This document shows positions 9,086 to 18,259 of a DNA stretch of 64,000 bases, piece after piece (positions within the stretch are counted from its first letter, which is position 1; the number at the start of each line of letters is the position of its first letter). The stretch spans positions 59,731 to 123,730 of the forward strand of contig CACHJY010000001.1 in NCBI GenBank assembly GCA_902580265.1. Reading direction: 5' to 3'. The DNA comes from an uncultured Alphaproteobacteria bacterium. Lineage in GTDB: Bacteria > Pseudomonadota > Alphaproteobacteria > Rhodobacterales > Rhodobacteraceae. A program made the translations under genes and the position numbers. The notes under the pieces were generated by a model. The model searched no databases and was not told where the DNA came from. It saw only the letters and a program-made list of their open reading frames with translations.

Positions 9086-10338
9086 AAAACATCCTTCGCA
9101 TTATAGTCTTCAGCCATACTTATTAATTTTTCAACATTATCAATATTTTTAGGCTCTAAAATTAAGTCTCTTCCCATTAGAAGATTTCTAGCCTCCAACT
9201 TGGCGCGTAATTTAGTATCTTCTATTAATTCAAAATCAGCATTATGAGCCAAAGATAAACATCTACGATGCATTTCTATTCCACAAAATCCTACAGTATC
9301 TGACCAAATGGTGTCCAATAAGTTTTCTAAAGCTGATGAAGATGAATGCCCTTGATCTTCGAACAAAGTTTTTGGAAATAATATTCCATTTCTCTTACTA
9401 TGCCATAATGCACTAAATTCAGATTGAAAATGCTCAACCGTTTCTTTCATTATAGTTGATATCCATGATTGGTAATCTGATCGCTCTGAATTCTTTCTGT
9501 GCCCCTCTTGGCTAAAATAAGCCATCAAAAAATTTGCCAAAAGCATACCTAGATCGAAACCCATAGGGCCATAAAAAGCGAATTCAGGGTCTATCACTCG
9601 GGTTTGATCATTTATGCACATAATTGAACCTGAATGTAAGTCACCATGGCACATGGTTTCCTTATTAGAAACGAATTTTCTAAGCATGTTTTGAACGCAA
9701 CCTTTCATTTTAATGTCGTCTCTGAGAATGCCAATAATTTTTTCTAATCCTTCAGTATTACTATTCATCTCAGCATTAAAATATGGATCTGTGAAAACAA
9801 GGTTTTCAGTGATCGCCATCAGTTCAACATTTCTTTCAAACAAAGATACATCGCTTTTTTTGTTTTTGGTCTCCATATATAAATCGGATCCTTTAAACGC
9901 AATTCTCGCACAATGCAAACCTAATACCTCTGAAAGCCCATTAACCTTCTCACCATCTATTAGCTTATTCCTTAGAATTTTGTAGTTCTCGAGATATTCC
10001 ATTGCTATTAGACCTTGAGTATTATCGAAATATAAAACTTTTGGAACCACTCCTGGGTCTCTTTCTTCCTGCCTTGTTAATGCATTGTATTCAAAAAAAG
10101 CTCTCTCGAGGGTCAGTGGCCAACTGTCACCTACTAAACGGACATATGGTAGCGCCTGTTTTATAATCACCTTACCAAGGTCACCTGTAACGATAAAAAC
10201 CAAATTAAGGTTACCATCTCCAACTTCGATAACATCCCAGGAATTAAGATCTGTTCCCACTTTTCCTGCTATTTCTTCTACTTTACATAGTCTTTCAGGA
10301 AGACTTTCGGGGGTTAACGCTAGGTATTTATCTGGCAT
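9082..10338 (-). CDS. mtnK: S-methyl-5-thioribose kinase
   Basis: Phosphorylates the C1 hydroxyl of 5-methylthioribose; the family belongs to the aminoglycoside-phosphotransferase-like kinases. Landmarks are the nucleotide loop VGDGNLNLVF at 39-48, the catalytic loop HGDLHSGSIM at 231-240 and the metal motif DPEFAFYG at 250-257. Length (418 aa) fits MtnK. It is the first gene of the operon and has a good ribosome site (GGGAG) just upstream of its ATG. A kinase acting on the free sugar fits a pathway fed by the divergent ABC importer, or by MTA hydrolysis elsewhere. Confidence 0.92.
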   Translation of the reverse strand: MPDKYLALTPESLPERLCKVEEIAGKVGTDLNSWDVIEVGDGNLNLVFIVTGDLGKVIIKQALPYVRLVGDSWPLTLERAFFEYNALTRQEERDPGVVPKVLYFDNTQGLIAMEYLENYKILRNKLIDGEKVNGLSEVLGLHCARIAFKGSDLYMETKNKKSDVSLFERNVELMAITENLVFTDPYFNAEMNSNTEGLEKIIGILRDDIKMKGCVQNMLRKFVSNKETMCHGDLHSGSIMCINDQTRVIDPEFAFYGPMGFDLGMLLANFLMAYFSQEGHRKNSERSDYQSWISTIMKETVEHFQSEFSALWHSKRNGILFPKTLFEDQGHSSSSALENLLDTIWSDTVGFCGIEMHRRCLSLAHNADFELIEDTKLRAKLEARNLLMGRDLILEPKNIDNVEKLISMAEDYNAKDVL

Positions 10339-10439
10339 TTATTTCTCCCATATTAGCTTGAATAAATTAAAAATTTGTAAAGAAAGTAAAGCATCTATAA
10401 TCTGAAAAGTGAATCATTTTTTACGTTAGGTAATATTTT
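10339..10439. promoter_or_regulatory. Divergent promoter region between mtnK and the sugar ABC operon
   Basis: A 101-base AT-rich gap between two divergent operons that appear to share one pathway. It must hold the promoters of both. I see no convincing palindromic operator and no clear riboswitch fold in it. Confidence 0.5.
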
Positions 10440-11939
10440 ATGAATAAAGTTGCCTGTGAAATATATAATTTAGAAAAGGCTTTTGGTCCTAATAAGGTTT
10501 TAAGAGGCATAGATCTAAAACTTTTTTCTGGTGAAATAACTGTATTAATGGGAGCGAATGGAGCTGGGAAATCAACACTAGTAAAGATTCTGTGTGGCGT
10601 CCATCAGCCTGACTCTGGAAAAATTAGTCTGTTTGGTAATCTCTTTACGCCAGAAAAGCCTGCGGACGCTTTTAGGACAGGCGTAGTAACAGTTCATCAG
10701 TCAATAAATGATGGGGTTATCCCTGACTTGGACGTTGCTTCTAACTTAATGCTAGATCAGCTTAATCAAAAGGATTTTGGTTTTTTTGTGAAAGATAAAC
10801 TCTTAAGAAAACGTGCTAGAGAAATTGCACAAAGTATGAAACTAGAGATTAATATGAAAACACAAGTAAGCGAGTTAGGTATTGCCGATAGGCAGCTAAT
10901 AGCGATAGCTCGCGCTATGACAAGAGATCCAAAGGTATTAATTCTCGATGAACCTACATCATCTTTGTCTGCAAAAGAAGCTGAAAGACTATTCACTATT
11001 TTGGATACCCTCAAAACTCAAAGCGTTGCTATCTTGTACATTTCACACAGAATGTCTGATATCAGAAGAATTGCAGATCGGATTGTTTCAATGAGAGATG
11101 GAACTATTTCTGGCGTGTTTGATAAAAAGCCATTGAATTTTGAGGGGGCAGTGACTGCGATGCTGGGTCATAAAATGACAGATGTATCAATAAAAATTCC
11201 AAAGAAAGGTAAAAAAGTAATTGAAATTCAAAACCTCGCTTTGTCTAAAGGTTCAAGAGCAATCAATCTATCGATATTTGAGAACGAAGTTGTTGCAATA
11301 ACTGGTTTGATAGGGAGTGGTAAAAGCAAATTGGCTTCTATTCTCTTTGGAGCAGCAGTCCCACAAGGTGGATTAATTAAACTTGGAAATAAGAACTACA
11401 ACCCAATAAGTACCCAAGAAGCAATCAAAAAAGGTGTGCATATGTGCTCAAAAGATAGAGCAAGCAATGGCGTGATTAAAACGTTTAATATTGAAAAAAA
11501 TATTTCTCTACCTTTTTTATCCGACTATAGCGTGGGTTCTTTGTTGAAATTCTCTAGATTAAAAGAAGTGGCAAGAAAGAAAATTGATGAATTAGGTATA
11601 GTATGCCAATCTGAAGATGACGATATTGATACTCTTTCTGGCGGAAATCAACAAAAGGTTATGGTTGGAAGGTGGTTAATTAAAGATAGTGAGTTATTGA
11701 TATTAGATGAACCTTTCCAAGGCGTTGATATTCAAGCACGAAGAGACATAGGTTCCTTTATTAGAAAAACTGCCAAAGGAAGGGGAACAATTGTATTTGT
11801 TGCTGAACTAGATGAAGCCCTAGAAATTGCGGACAGAGTCATTGTAATGAATAACAATGCAATTTTAGGAGATCATTTGAATAAAAATATCAATTTAAAC
11901 AAAGTGCTATCTGAGATTACTAGTGAGATTAAGTTATAG
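10440..11939 (+). CDS. Ribose-type (CUT2) sugar ABC transporter, double ATPase subunit
   Basis: A 499-residue RbsA-like protein with two ATPase halves. The first has Walker A GANGAGKST (38-46), with VSELGIADRQ in place of a standard LSGGQ, and Walker B ending ILDEPTSS. The second has Walker A near 285 (GLIGSGKS) and a proper LSGGNQQK signature near 400. This asymmetry is normal for the family. It energises import through the permease encoded next. The divergent mtn operon suggests the cargo is 5-methylthioribose, 5-deoxyribose or a related pentose (inference). Confidence 0.87.
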   Translation: MNKVACEIYNLEKAFGPNKVLRGIDLKLFSGEITVLMGANGAGKSTLVKILCGVHQPDSGKISLFGNLFTPEKPADAFRTGVVTVHQSINDGVIPDLDVASNLMLDQLNQKDFGFFVKDKLLRKRAREIAQSMKLEINMKTQVSELGIADRQLIAIARAMTRDPKVLILDEPTSSLSAKEAERLFTILDTLKTQSVAILYISHRMSDIRRIADRIVSMRDGTISGVFDKKPLNFEGAVTAMLGHKMTDVSIKIPKKGKKVIEIQNLALSKGSRAINLSIFENEVVAITGLIGSGKSKLASILFGAAVPQGGLIKLGNKNYNPISTQEAIKKGVHMCSKDRASNGVIKTFNIEKNISLPFLSDYSVGSLLKFSRLKEVARKKIDELGIVCQSEDDDIDTLSGGNQQKVMVGRWLIKDSELLILDEPFQGVDIQARRDIGSFIRKTAKGRGTIVFVAELDEALEIADRVIVMNNNAILGDHLNKNINLNKVLSEITSEIKL

Positions 11940-12022
11940 AATGTTAAATTTTTAAATTCTCTGTAGCCAATAAAAAATAAGAATGTAAACTGAAAGGTTG
12001 TATATATTTAGGTTAATATTAA

Positions 12023-13033
12023 ATGTCCAATGATTTAAATGTATTTGTAATAAAGTATGGTTTTTTAGTTCTTCTTGTTGGGTTAATAATTTTTTTCTCA
12101 ATCTTTGCAAGTGGGTTTGCAGGTCCAAGATCAGCAGTATTTATATTTCAGTCAGTAGCCATAACAGGAATATTAGCTTTAGGCGTAACTTGTACGCTCG
12201 TGGTAGATGGCTTTGATTTATCAATAGGTTCTGTAGCTACTTCCTCTCTTATGATGTCTGCGTACTTTTTGGTTATTTTAGAAACCGGTGCCTTGACCGC
12301 CATATTTGCTTGTTTGCTTATGGGTGCGTTTGTTGGCTTAGTGAACGGCATTCTAATAGTAAGGATGAGAGTTCCCGACCTTCTTGCAACACTGGGAATG
12401 ATGTTTCTGCTGATTGGGTTGCAACGAGTTCCCACAGAGGGAAGATCTATAGCTACTGGTATGAGGTTACCTTCAGGTGAGGTAGCAGACGGTGTTTTTC
12501 CTGAGAGCTTTCTATGGATTGGTCGTCACAGATTTGATTTATTTTTAGAAAAATTGATCCCAGTACCCGTTGTTATATTTATATTAGTTGCACTTTTTAT
12601 CTGGATTTTTCTGGAATTAACTCGTCATGGACGTTTGATGTATGCCATAGGATCAAATGAACGAGCTACCGCTCTTTCTGGGACTAATACTAATTTTTAT
12701 AAAGTTCTCGCTTACGTAATATCTGGTGTAACGGCATCAATAGGTGGATTGCTTCTTGCCGCAAGATTAGGTCGGGGTGATATAGCATCTGGAAATAACT
12801 TGTTATTAGACAGTGTCGCTGCTGCGCTCATCGGCTTTGCCGTTCTAGGTGCGGCCAAACCAAATGCGCTTGGTACCGCCATAGGAGCTCTTTTTGTTGG
12901 TATCTTATTGCAAGGTTTAACAATGATGAATGCACCTTATTATACGCAAGACTTTGTAAAAGGCGGAGTGCTTGTAATTGCATTAGTTTTTACATTCGCT
13001 CTAACTTCAAGATCTCGTCAAGGAGGTCATTAA
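12023..13033 (+). CDS. Ribose-type (CUT2) sugar ABC transporter permease
   Basis: A 336-residue hydrophobic protein of the RbsC/AraH family with 8-10 membrane segments. It carries the family motifs GVTCTLVVDGFDLSIGS near the start and SGVTASIGGLLLAARLG in the second half. It forms the inner-membrane channel with the ATPase upstream and the binding protein 30 bases downstream. Confidence 0.87.
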   Translation: MSNDLNVFVIKYGFLVLLVGLIIFFSIFASGFAGPRSAVFIFQSVAITGILALGVTCTLVVDGFDLSIGSVATSSLMMSAYFLVILETGALTAIFACLLMGAFVGLVNGILIVRMRVPDLLATLGMMFLLIGLQRVPTEGRSIATGMRLPSGEVADGVFPESFLWIGRHRFDLFLEKLIPVPVVIFILVALFIWIFLELTRHGRLMYAIGSNERATALSGTNTNFYKVLAYVISGVTASIGGLLLAARLGRGDIASGNNLLLDSVAAALIGFAVLGAAKPNALGTAIGALFVGILLQGLTMMNAPYYTQDFVKGGVLVIALVFTFALTSRSRQGGH

Positions 13034-13063
13034 TCGAAAATAAATTTAAACTGGGAGGTATTT

Positions 13064-14110
13064 ATGAATTTATTTAAAAAATTTATGTCATCAATTTTAG
13101 CTACTTTGATGATGTTAACATTTGTTGCAACTGGGGTATTCGCTGCGATGCCTGCGCCACTTGATAACCCTAGTAAGGTTAAAATCGCGTTAGTAAGATA
13201 TCTTAGCACTGGCGATTTTTTTCAAGCCTACTTATCAGGTGTAGAAACACAAGCCAAAGCTCTAGGTGTTGATCTTAGGGTATTTGATAGTCGTCAAGAC
13301 GCAGCTCTTCAGGCTGACATGGTAGACCAAGCCATAGCATTGGGAGTTGATGGTATTATAATCCAACACGGGCTCACAGAGTCAATGCAAGCCGCTGCGC
13401 AAAGAGCAGTGGATGCAGGAATAAAGGTAGTTGCTTTTGATGTTAATGTAGAAAATCCAAAAATTCCACAGATTGAGCAATCTGATTATATGCTTGGAAA
13501 ACTTGCCTTAGAGCAGGCTATTAAGGACAATGGTAATACTTTTAAAGCAGGTTATGTCTATGTGCCTGGTATTGCTCCACTTGATCGTAGAGATAAAGCA
13601 TGGCAGGAAATTAAAGCAGCTAATCCTGGAATTGAAGAAGCAGCAGTTTTTGGAACATTAGATAATCCAATTGCGAATTCTAACGCTAACCAAGCAAGAT
13701 CTGTTCTTCAGGCTAACAGAGATATCACAGTAATGTTTGCTCCTTATGATGAGTTTGCAAAAGGAGTAAAAATTGCAGTTGATGAAGCAGGGCTTACAGA
13801 TCAGATTGATATTTACTCAGCCGATGTTTCAACAGCTGATATCTCTGCTATGAGAGAACCCGGTTCTGCCTGGGTTGCAACAGTTGCAACAAATCCTGCT
13901 GTGGTAGGTGAGGTTTGTGTAAGGTCTCTTGCGATAATGCTAACTGGTGGTGACCCGGGGAGAAGTGTTATTGTTCCTCCGACTTTGATTACACAAAAAT
14001 TCCTTAATGACAATGACATTAAGAACATGAGTGACCTTGGCTCTAAAATGCCGCAATTTCAGCATGCTGATGTTGCAATGACAGGTTGGATGCCTCTTCC
14101 AAAAAGGTAG
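13064..14110 (+). CDS. Sugar ABC transporter periplasmic binding protein (RbsB-like)
   Basis: A 348-residue protein with a signal peptide (about residues 1-27, ending VFAA) and a type I periplasmic-binding fold. Landmarks are IKVVAFDVNVENP in the first lobe and ANQARSVLQANRDITVMFAP in the second. It has a strong ribosome site (GGGAGG) 5 bases before the ATG. The gene is last of the three transporter genes and is followed by a stable hairpin, so its mRNA is probably protected and more abundant. The ligand is unknown; the divergent mtnK-mtnA operon points to a thio- or deoxypentose. Confidence 0.85.
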   Translation: MNLFKKFMSSILATLMMLTFVATGVFAAMPAPLDNPSKVKIALVRYLSTGDFFQAYLSGVETQAKALGVDLRVFDSRQDAALQADMVDQAIALGVDGIIIQHGLTESMQAAAQRAVDAGIKVVAFDVNVENPKIPQIEQSDYMLGKLALEQAIKDNGNTFKAGYVYVPGIAPLDRRDKAWQEIKAANPGIEEAAVFGTLDNPIANSNANQARSVLQANRDITVMFAPYDEFAKGVKIAVDEAGLTDQIDIYSADVSTADISAMREPGSAWVATVATNPAVVGEVCVRSLAIMLTGGDPGRSVIVPPTLITQKFLNDNDIKNMSDLGSKMPQFQHADVAMTGWMPLPKR

Positions 14111-14122
14111 TAAAATTTTAAC

Positions 14123-14148
14123 GTTGAGGTGGCTTTGGTCACCTCAAC
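14123..14148 (+). terminator. Stable hairpin after the binding-protein gene
   Basis: GTTGAGGTG (14123-14131) pairs with CACCTCAAC (14140-14148) across an 8-base loop. No strong U-tract follows, so it is more likely a 3'-end stabiliser or partial attenuator than a full terminator. It covers an upstream ATG at 14124, which argues against a start there for the next gene. Confidence 0.65.
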
Positions 14149-14168
14149 TTAATATTTCGATAATTTTT

Positions 14169-14621
14169 ATGTTGTACAAAATCCCAACTACACTAACTCC
14201 AGATCTTTTACACATTTTAAGCAAAATGGGCCATGGAGATGAGTTAGTTATTGCAGATACAAATTTTCCCGCAGCATCGACTTCTTCATTTTGCAAAATA
14301 AAAGATCCCATATTTATTCCAAACGTTAATGCCCCGAAAATTATAAGTGATATTTGCAAGCTATTACCTATTGATCATTTTTCTGAGTATGGAGCAGCAA
14401 GAATGGAAATTGATGGCATGCCTGAAGAAGAGGGCGATGTTCACATTGCTGTGAGGAAAGTATTAGAAAAAGTTATGCTAAATAGAAAAAATAACTTCAA
14501 CATTATTTCTCTCGAAAGACAAAAATTTTATTCTCATGCTAAAAATTCTTTCGGCGTAGTATCAACAGGTGAGAGTAGGGCTTTTGGATGCTTCATTTTA
14601 AGAAAAGGTGTCGTTTTTTAA
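14169..14621 (+). CDS. RbsD/FucU family sugar mutarotase
   Basis: A 150-residue protein when started at 14169. The in-frame ATG at 14124 lies inside the hairpin and would add 15 residues not seen in the family. The signature KMGHGDELVIADTNFPA (about 19-35) is typical of FucU/RbsD, which interconvert sugar anomers or ring forms. Placed after a pentose importer and divergent from mtnK, it probably delivers the anomer the kinase prefers (inference). FucU-like more than RbsD-like by this signature. Confidence 0.82.
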   Translation: MLYKIPTTLTPDLLHILSKMGHGDELVIADTNFPAASTSSFCKIKDPIFIPNVNAPKIISDICKLLPIDHFSEYGAARMEIDGMPEEEGDVHIAVRKVLEKVMLNRKNNFNIISLERQKFYSHAKNSFGVVSTGESRAFGCFILRKGVVF

Positions 14622-14797
14622 CGCAATTTGAGACCCAGTTGAAAATTAGTGCAATATTGTGATCCTTGCTAATAAATCATTAAATTAAAATGAAGTAGAT
14701 TTATTGTTTTACGAATTTAGTTGATTTAACTATAAAGTAGGAAAAAGGCCAGTGATGCTTAATCAATGCTAAAAATCATATCAGTTTACTAATAAAA
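14622..14797. other. Gap between the sugar operon and the methyltransferase gene
   Basis: 176 AT-rich bases with no coding signal or strong hairpin. It probably carries the promoter of the next gene, but no clear -35/-10 pair stands out. Confidence 0.35.
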
Positions 14798-15649
14798 ATG
14801 ACAAAAATATCCCAATTAATAAGTGAATCAGACGAGTTAGAAAAAAAAATTGCAGTTGAGGAAAAAACAATACTTAAAAATGCAATTCAACAGTTGGAAG
14901 TTAAGTTACAGAATTCAGACCCTTCTGTTATTGATCTTCAGAACAAGATAATTGCCAAACAAGAAATGGACTTCAATTCACTAAACCTTCAAAGAGATAA
15001 AGGGATAGAAAAACTCAATAAAATTCTTATAAAACTTTTCAAGCGAGAATTCTCACATAATGACTCGGAGCACTTGCTGCTTTTTTCGTCATTGTCAGTC
15101 TCTTCAAGGGTTCCATCAAAAATCCTGGAAATTGGCACCGCTGATGGTATGACAGCAGCTACGCTAGCCTTGCTATTTCCAAAAGCAGAAGTCGTTACCA
15201 TAGATTTACCAAAAGAAAATGAAAAATTTAGAATGTCTTATGATCGAGTTAGAACTTACGAAAAGTATGTGGATAAGCGTAATCGATTACTTAATGATTT
15301 CGAAAATGTTACGTTTATTCCCATGAATTCAATATCTTTAAACAGTTGGTCAGATAAATCCTTTGATCTGGTTTGGGTGGACGGAGCTCATGGTTTCCCA
15401 GTATTGCCGCTAGATTTATATAATGCCTGTCGGCTTATAAAGAAAGGCGGGCTTGTAGTTGTTGATGACGTTTTAATTAATCTTCGTAAAATGGATGATA
15501 TGTACAGAAGCACTGCAGCAATTCAAACACTTAAACTTTTTCATGAAAATAATTTGATAAATAGCTACAAACTAATTAGAAAGAGGCTTGCGTTAAAATA
15601 CAATTTTAAAGACCTTAATGAGAAGTTTTTAGGGGCTATACAGTTTTAA
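14798..15649 (+). CDS. Class I SAM-dependent methyltransferase with N-terminal coiled coil
   Basis: The first 85 residues are charged, with heptad-like spacing that suggests a coiled coil. The Rossmann domain follows, with the SAM-binding motif ILEIGTADGMTAA at 109-121, an acidic loop VTIDLP, and VWVDGAHGFPV followed by KKGGLVVVDD. This pattern fits the Methyltransf_24 group, which often modifies sugars or small molecules in glycan or natural-product loci. The acceptor is unknown. It opens the accessory region that runs to 26 kb. Confidence 0.75.
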   Translation: MTKISQLISESDELEKKIAVEEKTILKNAIQQLEVKLQNSDPSVIDLQNKIIAKQEMDFNSLNLQRDKGIEKLNKILIKLFKREFSHNDSEHLLLFSSLSVSSRVPSKILEIGTADGMTAATLALLFPKAEVVTIDLPKENEKFRMSYDRVRTYEKYVDKRNRLLNDFENVTFIPMNSISLNSWSDKSFDLVWVDGAHGFPVLPLDLYNACRLIKKGGLVVVDDVLINLRKMDDMYRSTAAIQTLKLFHENNLINSYKLIRKRLALKYNFKDLNEKFLGAIQF

Positions 15650-15671
15650 ATTAGTAGAAAAAACTTTATAT

Positions 15672-16562
15672 TTATATCTCAAAAAATATCTGTCTGCTAT
15701 TCTTAATTGCCCAGTCACCACTTGAAATGTGCACACCGTCAAAAGATTGTTTGGAATCAAGCAACTCACCATTTTTATTAAAACCCTTCAAAAACTCTGT
15801 GTCTGATATCAAACAAGAGGTTTTGATTGTTTTTTGTAGAAAATTATATCGTTTCAATCTTTCTTCAACATCTAGAAAAACAGGGTAGGGCTCGTTTTTA
15901 AGCAACTTCATTAGTTCTATATTAGATTTTGGTATTCTTGTTGGAAGTAAGTCAGAAGGTGGAGGAGGGGACTTAAAATAAATTGATGTCTTACAATGAG
16001 AGAAAAGACTGGAAAGACCCACCCGTAACAACTTTAGTTTGCTTACGAGTAGATCCGTGCAATATTTTAAAATAACTTCTTGATAACTCAATTTGCTTGC
16101 ATAACATTCTAAAAATAGCTTTGTTCTAATATCTATTTCTCCTAAGCTTAAAATCACATTAAGTCTATTAAACCAAAATTCTTTTTCTAATACCTCAACT
16201 ATAATCGCTAATGATCGTAGCATATTATTGAAATAAATATCAGATTGAATTGACCCAATAAGAGTAGTTGGGCCTGTCCAGAATGAATAGGTTCGGTTTA
16301 TTTTCTGTTTTTCAGAATCTACTTCATTGATGACTTCTTTAAAAAGCCTTCCAAGAAACTCAGCATGGCTATCACCTACTATAATATTTAAAGTGTCATT
16401 GAAATTATTCCATTTCTTTAAATCAAATAGATTAGGTAATTCTCTGTTCTCAATATAACTGGGATCTTCTAGTGAAGCTCTTCTAGGATGGTTGCTAAAA
16501 CTTTTGCAGATAAGATCTAAATTTACAGGTGAAATAACGTGTTTTGAAAAATTTTTGTTCAT
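15672..16562 (-). CDS. SGNH-hydrolase-like protein
   Basis: A 296-residue protein without a signal peptide. It has a GDSH block (IIVGDSHAEFLGRLF), an SLGEID block and a C-terminal DGVHIS block. These can be read as the Ser (block I) and Asp-x-x-His (block V) of an SGNH esterase or acyltransferase. The same three blocks recur in the C-terminal half of the gene at 24356-26017, so the two share a domain. The substrate is unknown; its surroundings suggest a role in polysaccharide modification. Confidence 0.55.
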   Translation of the reverse strand: MNKNFSKHVISPVNLDLICKSFSNHPRRASLEDPSYIENRELPNLFDLKKWNNFNDTLNIIVGDSHAEFLGRLFKEVINEVDSEKQKINRTYSFWTGPTTLIGSIQSDIYFNNMLRSLAIIVEVLEKEFWFNRLNVILSLGEIDIRTKLFLECYASKLSYQEVILKYCTDLLVSKLKLLRVGLSSLFSHCKTSIYFKSPPPPSDLLPTRIPKSNIELMKLLKNEPYPVFLDVEERLKRYNFLQKTIKTSCLISDTEFLKGFNKNGELLDSKQSFDGVHISSGDWAIKNSRQIFFEI

Positions 16563-16729
16563 TCAAGATTGATCCAGTAGGTGCTTTTAAAAATAAATAC
16601 TATCTTATATTACAAATTTTTTTTTTTTAAGTTTCTTTCGTTATATCAATGGCTATAAGGCTTGGACTGAAAAAATAATTTTTGGTTTGTAAGGACATTA
16701 GACATTTATAGGCAAAAAATAGTTGCGTG

Positions 16730-16757
16730 TTGAAGACATAGATTTTTTTGTTAAAAT
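16730..16757 (+). promoter_or_regulatory. Candidate promoter for the 2OG-oxygenase gene
   Basis: TTGAAG (16730-16735) and TAAAAT (16752-16757) are 16 bases apart and lie 30 bases upstream of the start codon. This fits a sigma-70-type promoter. In AT-rich DNA such matches arise by chance, hence modest confidence. Confidence 0.4.
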
Positions 16758-16786
16758 GCTTTTGATTTTGCATAGTGGAGATAAAA

Positions 16787-17590
16787 ATGGACACTCTTGA
16801 TATTTATTCAAGCTACCAAGAAGCGATATTGTATCGTATATACAACGCGATAGTGCATCGATATCCGTTTTCTCATGCTGAGATACAAAATTTTTTACCC
16901 CAAGAACTTCTCGACTCTCTTCTAGAAGAATGGCCTGAAGATGAAGCATTCTTAACAAACTTAGAGTCGGGTAGCGTTAACTTACCTAAAGAAATATCAA
17001 AAAATAAAAATCTTTTGAAGGATCATCCTTATAATTTTAGACGACAACTAAATTTAAATAATGAAGATGAGTTAGAAAAAATAAAAGGATCAGCTCACAA
17101 AGTTTGGGAGGGTTTCACTAAAATTCTTAAATCTAGACAAACGATTATAGCCTTCCTGTCGCTTTATTCGTCTGCAATATTGAGAACATTACAAGTAAAA
17201 AATATGCAGGAACTAATTCAAAATTATGATTTCACCACCAGACTTATGCTTCTTCATGATAAGACAAATTATTCATTGGGGCCACACACCGACAATCCTG
17301 GCAAGGTTATAGTTTATTTGATTTACTTTGAATCTGAAACTGCTCATAACGACGAAAAACCTATGGGTACGTCGATATATATTCCCAAGAACAAAGGTTT
17401 TATATGTAAGAAAGGTATACATCACAAGCATGAAGACTTTATCAGGGTAGCTAGTGCTGATTTTATTAAGAACAATGCTTTTTCTTTTTGTAGAAACGAT
17501 ATTTCATTTCATGGAGTAGAAAAGGTTGAAAACTCAAATACAGAAAGAAAATTGCTTCAAGCTTCAATTTATTGCGTGCCAAAAAAGTAA
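16787..17590 (+). CDS. 2-oxoglutarate/Fe(II)-dependent oxygenase family protein
   Basis: Started at the ATG at 16787, because GGAG at 16777-16780 sits 6 bases before it; the GTG at 16775 would overlap that site. The 267-residue protein shows the Fe-binding triad: His167 and Asp169 in GPHTDNPG, and His242 in SFHGVE. Arg254 (ERKLLQ) is the expected 2-oxoglutarate ligand. Members of this group hydroxylate small molecules, sugars or protein side chains. The substrate here is unknown. It precedes a TPR protein and a ferritin-like protein on the same strand. Confidence 0.7.
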   Translation: MDTLDIYSSYQEAILYRIYNAIVHRYPFSHAEIQNFLPQELLDSLLEEWPEDEAFLTNLESGSVNLPKEISKNKNLLKDHPYNFRRQLNLNNEDELEKIKGSAHKVWEGFTKILKSRQTIIAFLSLYSSAILRTLQVKNMQELIQNYDFTTRLMLLHDKTNYSLGPHTDNPGKVIVYLIYFESETAHNDEKPMGTSIYIPKNKGFICKKGIHHKHEDFIRVASADFIKNNAFSFCRNDISFHGVEKVENSNTERKLLQASIYCVPKK

Positions 17591-17697
17591 GCTGATAATT
17601 GCGACTTATTTTGCTTAATTTTTAGTTCATTTAAAAAAAAGATTGTTGTATAAGTAGTTTTAAACTTTCTAAAAGTTACTATTTTGGGTTTTTTAAA

Positions 17698-18171
17698 ATG
17701 CTTAAATTTTCAATTATATTTTTTATTTCATTGTTTTTGGTTAATGCTGGAACTATTTCTAGCCCTGTTGAGGACACACCAACAATATCAGGAGTAGAAA
17801 GACATGATATGATGTTTCTGGCTTTACAGCTTAAGCAAGTCGAAACACTTGTATATGGTAAAAAATATAATACAGCTATAAAAAAACTAAGAAACTTGGA
17901 ACAAAAATATCCTGATAATGCTGATATAGAAAACTATCTTGGTTTCAGCTATAGAAAATTGGGAGAATTGGGTAAGAGTGCATATCATTACAATAATGCA
18001 CTAAGAATAAATCCAAGACACGTTGGTGCTTTGGAATACCAAGGAGAGCTTTTTATTTTATATAGACAATTTGAGAACGCTAGAAGAAATTTAAAATTAA
18101 TTAAAAATTTTTGCGGCGTAAATTGCGAGGAGTATTTAGAATTGAAAGCTGCTTTAGAAAAATCTGAATAG
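17698..18171 (+). CDS. Small secreted TPR protein
   Basis: A 157-residue protein with a signal peptide (about 1-17, ending VNAG) and two to three TPR units, for example ADIENYLGFSYRKLGELGKS. A Cys-x-x-x-Cys pair (FCGVNCEEY) lies near the C-terminus. It resembles small periplasmic TPR proteins common in alphaproteobacteria. Its partner is unknown. Confidence 0.65.
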   Translation: MLKFSIIFFISLFLVNAGTISSPVEDTPTISGVERHDMMFLALQLKQVETLVYGKKYNTAIKKLRNLEQKYPDNADIENYLGFSYRKLGELGKSAYHYNNALRINPRHVGALEYQGELFILYRQFENARRNLKLIKNFCGVNCEEYLELKAALEKSE

Positions 18172-18259
18172 AACTCCAAAGCATATAAAAGTGTTCTAAA
18201 TTTTTTAATGTCAGGTTATATTGCTACTAGTTTTTATTAATACATAAAAAAGGCAATAA

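Noticed and set aside
14124..14168. Upstream ATG of the FucU-like gene
   Set aside because: It lies inside the hairpin after the binding-protein gene, and the 15 extra residues do not fit the family N-terminus.
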